NCBI GenBank assembly: GCA_027625915.1
Contig: JANTQA010000026.1
Location: forward strand, 5,084,001-5,148,000
DNA from: Anaeramoeba flamelloides
Lineage: Eukaryota; Metamonada; Anaeramoebidae
Length of the DNA: 64,000 nt
Reading direction: 5' to 3'
The translations under genes were made by a program, and so were the position numbers. This document shows, in pieces, positions 58,401-64,000 of the stretch. The notes under the pieces are model-generated. The model made no database searches, had not been told where the DNA came from, and saw only the letters and a list, made by a program, of their open reading frames with translations. Positions within the stretch are counted from its first letter, which is position 1; each line of letters begins with the position of its first letter.

Positions 58401-59024
58401 TTTTCTTTTCAATTTTTTCGAAATATTAAAAATTCAATTGGAATGTAATTCTTAAAAAATTACTTTGTGAAAGTAAAAATTACTGTAAATAATCTGATAT
58501 TTCAAAGTTTTTTTTTGTTTTTTAATTACATCTCATTTTGAAGAAAATTCTTTTATTATACTCTCTAGAAGACTTCAAATAAAAAAATTCACTTTTCTAA
58601 TAAAAATGCTTTGATATAATAAATGAATTTTAAAAATAGATTTAAATTAAAAATTATTCAGAAATTTATCGTTCCTTGCACAATCTGCAAAAATTTTTTT
58701 GAAAATGATTTAATACTATAGCCCAATCAAATTAAAGAGATCAAAAATTAATATCCCCAATTTTCTCTTTTTTTTTGTTTTTTAATAAATTTCTTTTTTT
58801 TTTCAATGAATAAAAAACAAAAAAATTCTAATTTAAAAATATTAATCTAATTTCTATCTCTTTTAATTTTTTTTTTAATTTCTTAATTATTCTCCAATTA
58901 TTAACAAATAATTTAAAGCCAATTATCTATATTGAATGGGAAAATTGCTACTGGTGGTATTGATGGTCGCATAATTTTCTGGCCATTTGAACTAGTCAAA
59001 AGAGTTTTAAAAATTGATTTTTAA
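52435..59024 (+). CDS. ARPC1: Arp2/3 complex subunit 1 (ARPC1, p40/p41, WD40 propeller)
   Basis: Actin-nucleation subunit that helps anchor the Arp2/3 complex and bind its activators. Five exons: 52435..52498, 52674..52759, 52981..53363, 57567..57989, 58919..59024; all introns are GT-AG and phases match. Product is 353 residues (human ARPC1 about 370). Landmarks: [128 protein letters not shown]; final [18 protein letters not shown]. These cover the seven-bladed propeller in order. Exon 4 ends with the usual variable insert region ([20 protein letters not shown]) then ETLHENNI. Intron 3 is 4.2 kb and carries several palindromic repeats, yet the exons around it are intact, so the gene looks functional. 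Start at 52435: MAQKHQL, first ATG of the conserved frame. Confidence 0.97.
53765..54000. repeat. Small foldback in ARPC1 intron 3
   Basis: Inverted arms of roughly 60-80 bases: CAAAATTTTCCTTCAGCTTTCC at about 53792 pairs with GGAAAGCTGAATGAAAATTTTG at about 53950. No coding capacity. Confidence 0.6.
54021..54990. mobile_element. MITE family B, long copy
   Basis: Opens TACACCCACTTCAACTCAGG and closes with GGTTGAAACGGCTGTA, with TA at both ends. The outer arms of about 180 bases pair with many differences (GGTGTGAA against TTCACACC; TCGTTGAATGGTTG against CAACCATTTAACGA; TATTTTAAATTGTTTTAAATTATT against AATAATTGAAACAATTTAAAATA). Centre of about 600 bases without an open frame. Same terminal motif as the copy at 55103-55595. 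Confidence 0.75.
55103..55595. mobile_element. MITE family B, short copy with near-perfect long arms
   Basis: Starts TACAGCCGTTTCAACTCAGG and ends CTGAGTTGAAACGGCTGTA, TA at both ends. Arms of about 155-185 bases match almost base for base, including GTGTGAATCGGCAACTTC, CTCATTCAGCTTTTGGAAAC, CGTTGAAAACCATTTCAAAT and a run of AATTTCAAAT decamers whose number differs between arms, then TTAGTTGC and GATTGGATTTGAAGATCA. The high arm identity suggests recent formation or gene conversion between arms. It lies 112 bases after the long copy, inside ARPC1 intron 3. Confidence 0.9.
55610..55715. repeat. Dispersed repeat shared with 59470-59575, copy 1
   Basis: The two places share CAAACAATTTAATA..GAAATAATTTA, TATTAATA, AGTTTTTAAACCATTTAT and TTTCTTAATAA in the same order over about 100 bases. 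Unknown family. Confidence 0.65.
56485..56720. repeat. Dispersed repeat D, copy 3
   Basis: Best-preserved copy: GAAGTGTAAATTACACTCTA, GTTGCCCTTA, TTTCAGAAATTTAAGCGTAA, GATTTCACGATTATTAATCA, and later TTTTTTTCATAGGAAGGACA then CCCATAAAAAA. Matches 43350-43590 over its whole length and 34926-35030 over the first half. Located in ARPC1 intron 3. Confidence 0.7.
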
Positions 59025-59469
59025 TTTTTTTTTTTACATTTATACCCTGATTTAATTTTAAAAATATTTTGATTTTATCATTATTTAATTTTGATTGCTG
59101 TTATTGATTTTGATTGTGTTTTGGTTTTCTTTTTCAGTAACATCAAAGAAAAATATTGGAGCAATCACATCACACTAATCAATTTGATTGAAAGGTATCA
59201 GAAAATAAAAACTAAAACTATTTAATTTTTTAAAATATTATTCTTTAATTTTTTGAAATATTTTTAAACAAGTATTAATAATTAATATTTATTAATATTA
59301 TTACCGTTTATTACAGAATATCCCCTCTTCAAGGACTTAAAAAACCTATTTTGATTCTTTCATCTTTTATTAAATTAATGGCATATCCGGATACAATTTG
59401 GATTAACATAAAGAATCAATGAATGACTAATAGCATTTTGGCGATTTAAATAATAAAATTTAACTAAAA

Positions 59470-59575
59470 CCCAAAAAGTACTAAACAATTTAATAATAGA
59501 AATAATTTAAATATTAATACCTTACTTTAGTTTTTAAACCATTTATTAAATCAAGAATTTCTTAATAAGGATAAT
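59470..59575. repeat. Dispersed repeat shared with 55610-55715, copy 2
   Basis: TACTAAACAATTTAATAATA, GAAATAATTTAAATATTAAT, then AGTTTTTAAACCATTTAT and AAGAATTTCTTAATAAGG match the copy in ARPC1 intron 3 in the same order. Confidence 0.65.
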
Positions 59576-59594
59576 GAAAGGATAAATTTTACTT

Positions 59595-60895
59595 ATTCAT
59601 ACAAGGTATTTACAAATAAATTGGTACATTTATTTTTTTTACATTTTATATAAAATTCTTATTTGGAAGTGGTACTATTTGAAAAATTGGTAATATACAA
59701 TTAAATTAAATATTAATACTGGTTGAATTAACATCTATTGGCATTTATTTCAAAATATATTTGATGAAATATTTTTCAAAAATGAAAAAAAAAAAATTGT
59801 CTTTTTTTTGTTAAAAAAGGTGTAAGAGTAAATTAAAGAAAAAAAGTAACTAATTGGTAAGGGTACAAATGATTTTTTAAACGATCAAAGCACAGTAATA
59901 TTTTTTTCATTCTATTGGGAATTTTGTCAAAGAATAAAACTCATTGAAAAAACAAGTTTTTATGATCAAAAAGATAAAAATAATCTCCAATTTATAGAAA
60001 GAAAAAGATTAATATAAAAGTGAGATCAGAATCTTTCATATCTTTTAAAAAAGCAAGATCTTATTTAGAAATGGATTAAATCATTAGTATAAATTTATAA
60101 ATTATACATTGGATATTTTGGAGATTTAAATAGTGAGATGAAAATTGGGTTTAATAAAAATATTTGTTTGTAATTTGTAAAAATTAAGTTTTTTTATAGT
60201 TATTTCAAAAAAAAAAAAGAGTGTTGTATTTATTGAAAAATATTTTGATAAATCGTTTGATTTTCTGACAAAACATTTATTATTTTAACATACCACTTCA
60301 AAAAAAAAATAATTCTATTAGTATAATAGTGGTTTTGATGTTAATATGTTTTATATTATATTATTAACGATAAGGTATTTCCAAAAAAGTGGGGCATTTT
60401 TTTTTTACATTTCATAAAAAATAATCTTTGTTAGTGGTAGTATTCATTAATTGATGATATCAAATTAAGTTTAATATTAATACCAATTGAACAAATGGCT
60501 AAGGTATTTATTATAAAATATGTTGGATGAAATATTTTCAAAAAATAAAAAAAAAATAGCACTTTTTTTGGTTCAAGCAATGTACGACAAATTTCAATAA
60601 AAAACTGGAAATATGGAAAGGGTATAAATGATTTTTTAAACTATAAAATACAGTTATATGTTTTCAATTCTATTTGAAAATTTGTTGTGATTAAACAAGT
60701 TATGAAAACAGTTTTCAATCAAAAAGAAAATAATAAACACAAATTTTCACCCCCAAAAAATATCAGATAAAATCGAGATCAGAAAATTTAATATCTTTTA
60801 TTTATGTAATACAATACTAAGAAACAAATTGAATTATTATCAAGATTCTATAAATGGTTGTTAATGATTTTGGATGTTTAAATGCTTTTTTGAAG
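59595..60895. repeat. Diverged tandem duplication, period about 760 bases
   Basis: Unit 1 about 59595-60135, unit 2 about 60365-60895. Shared landmarks in order: AAGGTATTT(A/C)CAAA, a T-rich then ACATTT stretch, GTGGTA(C/G)TATT, TATTAATAC, TTGGATGAAATATTT-like segment, GGGTA(C/T)AAATGATTTTTTAA (59861 and 60620), CAATTCTATT-like, then GAGATCAGAA and ATATCTTTTA. Offsets run 759-768 bases. Non-coding. Confidence 0.7.
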
Positions 60896-62144
60896 ATTAT
60901 ATTTAAAAGATATATTTTAAAATAAATTTACACCACTTTATTGGAAATAGCTTACCTCAATAACAATATTCCAAAATTGTTTTTAATATATCTTTATTGT
61001 AAAAAATCATAAAATTATGGTAATAACGAAAAAGGGATAATATATTTATAATCATGAAAAATAGAAAAATATTATTTTGAAAATAAAATAACAAAGAATG
61101 TTTGTATTTGATAAGACTAATCATTTTTGTATTTTAAAACTATTGGAAAGTGTATTAAAGAGCGTTAAAAGTGTTTTCAGGTAGGGTATATGGTAAGAAA
61201 GGCAGAAAAACACCCATAAAGCCATCACATTTTATTATTGGTTTTTTGAAATTTTTTCAATTAATTTTTTTATTTTTACATATTGAATATTCCTACAAAT
61301 ATTACAATCAAACAGAACATCATATCATTTTAGGAAATGTACTTGAATCTATAAAAGATTTGTGTTTTTGTAAAAACAGTTGGGTATATCCACTTTAAAA
61401 GTTAAATAAACAAAATTTTGTGTGAGAGGACGTCAAATTCTTATTGATAATTGATTAGAAAAAAAACTTTCAACTTTGGTTTATTTTTTAGGTAATCCAA
61501 TGCTTAGAAAAGAATACGAATAAAAAAAAATCAAGTACTCAAAAAAAAATAATATTATTTAGTAATAGTGTGATTAGAATAATTAGAATGGTGCTGAAGA
61601 ATTAATACCTTTTCTTTAAACTTTTATAGAATAAATAAACCATTCTATTAGAATCTAACTTTGGGCAAAATATATGAAGGAACGTTGTTTTATAAGTATT
61701 TTTACCCCAAATACTTGATATCACCAGCATAGATTGAGAAACTCTTTAATTGCCTTTTTTAATGATTGTGGTTTATTGTTCTACATAAGATCAATCAATT
61801 ATTATCAAATCAAAATAACACACAATAAAAATCTTGATCTTATACTCATTTAATTTGTTTCTTTTTTTTTTTATATGTTAGAAAAACAATTTTCTATGTG
61901 GAGATACTTTTTATAAATGATATAGAATTTTTCCTTTTAAAATTATCATTAAATTTCAAAACTTATTAGATCATAGTTAAATTGTTTTATCGCAGTGGTT
62001 TGTGTGATTAATTTAAAATTATCTACATTTTATAGAATCTCACTTTATCAAGGAATATTACATATATGAACAATATTGTATTTGATTCAATTCTCGTATT
62101 TTGATTTCGTATCAAGGAATTTTGTCATTTTATATATTTCTAGA

Positions 62145-63300
62145 CTTGAATTCTATTATTTTGACAGGCCAAAATTCATTTTTTTAACAAATTTGTTACT
62201 TAATCAATTCCCGACGAAATAAATTATTAGAACTGTCATTAATTGAAATTTCAACAATTGTTAATATATTAAAATACAATACCAAAAGAAAAAATAAATA
62301 ATTACCAATTAAAATATAAAAATGTGTCAAAATTTTGGAGAGAACAAAACAAAAAAATTCATAGAAAAATTTATTTAATTTTTATTAGGAATATTGGATC
62401 AAACAAAAGGTTAAATACCATAAAATAATTTATTTTAGGCTCTTCTATTTTCAACAGCCCAGACTTTAACCCAATATCAATCGTTGAAAAAAAAATTGAT
62501 CTAACAAAACAAGTTATGAAATTCAAATAATGGAAAGAAAACAAAAAAATTAAAAGATGAAAAAATGATTTTCATATTTTACAAAAATGAAAATTATTTC
62601 CTATTTGAATGAAATTGTATTATTGTGATTCTTTTAACTATTTTAAATATGTGGAAAATTTTGAATTTTAGTATATGGTGAAGTTATCCCTTATATGATA
62701 GATATTGATTTACTTTTTTCCAAAACTAATTCTATAAGACTCAAATTTTCCATATATAAACCCCAATTCAAAATTTTTAACACACCAAAATTCGATTTGT
62801 GAAAAAAAAACTTATTTAATCAATTCACAAAGAAATACCAAATTAGAACCATTGGATAATTGAATTTTTAACACTTATTTATAAATTACAATACTCAAAA
62901 AACAATAAATAAATAATTACCAATACTAATAAATTAAGGGTGTGTTAAAAATTTTGGAGAGGAAAAAACAAAAAAATCCATTACTAAAAGTGTTTAAATT
63001 CTATTAGGAATTTATTGATCGATCAAATGGTCAGATACTATCAATTAATTTTATTTGGGTTCTTCTATTTGTAATAACTCAACTTTAACATAATATCAAT
63101 TGTTTTGAAAAAAAATTGATCCAACGAAACAAGTTACGTAATTCAAAAAATGAAATGAAAACAAAAACTAAAAGATGAAAAAATGATTTTCATATTTTAC
63201 AAAAATCAAAATTATTTCCAATTCAATGAAATTGTATTATTGTGATTCTTTGGAGCATTTTAGCTGTGTGTATAAATTTTGAATTTTAGTTATAGATATA
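62145..63300. repeat. Diverged tandem duplication, period about 618 bases
   Basis: Unit 1 about 62145-62690, unit 2 about 62760-63300. Landmarks: ACTTAATCAATTC against ATTTAATCAATTC; AATAAATAATTACCAAT; AAAATTTTGGAGAG (ending near 62342 and 62961); TTAGGAAT; AATATCAAT(C/T)GTT then AAAAAAATTGAT; ACAAGTTA; then AGATGAAAAAATGATTTTCA and TATTTTACAAAAAT; GAAATTGTATTATTGTGATT (62611 and 63228). Non-coding; the best-conserved block is the last 90 bases. Confidence 0.8.
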
Positions 63301-63626
63301 TAGATATATATATATATATATATAGATAGATATATTTAATAATATAAAAATCCCACTTCGATATTTCCTGTTTATTCATTGCTTGAAGATTGATAAAAAT
63401 ATAATAATTTAGATTAAATTAAAAATTAAGATTAAAATTAAATAACAAATAAGCATATAAAATAAATATTTAAAAATTTATTTCCTTGTTATAAGAAAAA
63501 TAATTATCAGAGGATAATTAATTAATGAATTAATATGTTAAATATATTAACTTCGAGGGATATTGTTAAAATTACCGAGGTGTAAATGTATTTTAACTAT
63601 TCTTTGTTCCATTCTCATTCTAAAAA

Positions 63627-64000
63627 TTAGATTTGTTCAAAAGATTTTTTTTCAATTGTAGTTATTATAAATAGAATTAAAAAACAAATTAAAAGTAAAA
63701 GTAAAAAATAAATAATATATTTAAAATTGAATGGGATGTTAAAAAAGTGTTTAGTATTTGAATTGTTTTTTTGGTTGGTTGTTTTTGTTATTTCGTTATC
63801 TGATATTTCTGTTTGGTTAATTTCTTGTTCATCGTCTGTTGTTACATTTGACATTATTAATTTGTCTTCACTTTGTTGATCATTTGGTAAATTTTCTGAA
63901 TAATTCTTTTCCATTTCTTCCTTAATATTTTGATCGGTTTCGCTTTCACTTTCACTTTCAATTATATTTTCATAATCACTATCAATTTCATTTTCATTTT
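63627..64000 (-). CDS. C-terminus of a tail-anchored membrane protein, 5' part outside window
   Basis: The minus-strand frame is open from the right edge to the stop at 63627. The visible 123 residues are acidic and polar (NENEIDSDYE, SESESE, DEQEINQTEISDNEI), then a hydrophobic stretch of about 21 residues rich in I, L and F (YIIYFLLLLLICF...) and a short tail TTIEKKSFEQI. One C-terminal hydrophobic segment with a very short end suggests a tail anchor, with the acidic part in the cytosol. There are ATG codons inside, but the open frame runs on upstream off the window, so I treat it as partial. No family recognised. Confidence 0.6.
   Translation of the reverse strand, partial: NENEIDSDYENIIESESESETDQNIKEEMEKNYSENLPNDQQSEDKLIMSNVTTDDEQEINQTEISDNEITKTTNQKNNSNTKHFFNIPFNFKYIIYFLLLLLICFLILFIITTIEKKSFEQI

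Larger units (their letters stand above)
59025..63626. other. Gene-poor stretch with two local tandem duplications
   Basis: About 4.6 kb downstream of ARPC1. It holds the second copy of the 55610 repeat (59470-59575), a diverged tandem duplication at 59595-60895, a second one at 62145-63300, and a (TA)n tract near 63298-63330. The open frame at 61171-61398 has no motif. I see no supportable gene. Confidence 0.6.

Noticed and set aside
61171-61398. Plus-strand frame of 75 residues with a basic start and hydrophobic middle
   Set aside because: No family, no splice or promoter context, and surrounded by non-coding repeats; too weak.
1-64000. Search by eye for tRNA, rRNA, snRNA genes and CRISPR arrays
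   Set aside because: No cloverleaf with a TTCGA-type B box, no rRNA core sequence and no regular short spaced repeats were seen; a covariance-model scan would be decisive.

Overview
The window looks like nuclear DNA of an AT-rich, intron-containing protist. The evidence is unmistakably eukaryotic genes (PP4 regulatory subunit 3, an ABCG half-transporter, a UBR-type N-recognin, 40S ribosomal protein uS9/RPS16 and Arp2/3 subunit ARPC1), GT-AG spliceosomal introns from about 155 bases to 4.2 kb, and long intergenic stretches of A and T. Proteins are full of simple-sequence runs (KEKEKE, NENENE, EQEQEQ, poly-D, poly-Q), as in free-living amoebae such as Anaeramoeba, Dictyostelium and relatives. 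I favour an amoeboid protist of that kind but cannot fix the genus from sequence alone. Standard stop codons are used.

Layout, left to right. 1-2825 (-): PP4R3/SMEK, 3' end outside the window. 2826-9867: gene-poor, one palindromic MITE. 9868-12171 (+): intronless ABCG half-transporter whose conserved domains are far more GC-rich than anything else here. 12172-15389: gene-poor, second MITE copy. 15390-16589 and 20023-28605 (+): two large open exons that join in phase 0 and probably form one gene for an acidic, repeat-rich, TPR-like protein of about 3,260 residues that I do not recognise. 28606-32764: gene-poor. 32765-33561 (+): small two-exon gene for a signal-peptide and one-TM protein of unknown function. 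35563-36807: a 5'-truncated LINE copy with visible target-site duplication. 37413-43040 (-): intronless UBR-box/RING ubiquitin ligase. 43041-47353: a fossil field holding the third MITE, a second LINE relic and a 650-base foldback. 47354-48159 (-): RPS16, three exons. 48160-52434: gene-poor with another large foldback. 52435-59024 (+): ARPC1, five exons, with a 4.2 kb intron holding several palindromic elements. 59025-63626: two independent, diverged tandem duplications of non-coding DNA. 63627-64000 (-): C-terminus of a tail-anchored protein.

The genes do not form a pathway or cluster; this is ordinary eukaryotic gene order. The unusual material is (a) the giant repeat protein, (b) several families of small foldback/MITE-like elements with no transposase gene in the window, and (c) the GC-rich ABCG gene embedded in very AT-rich DNA.
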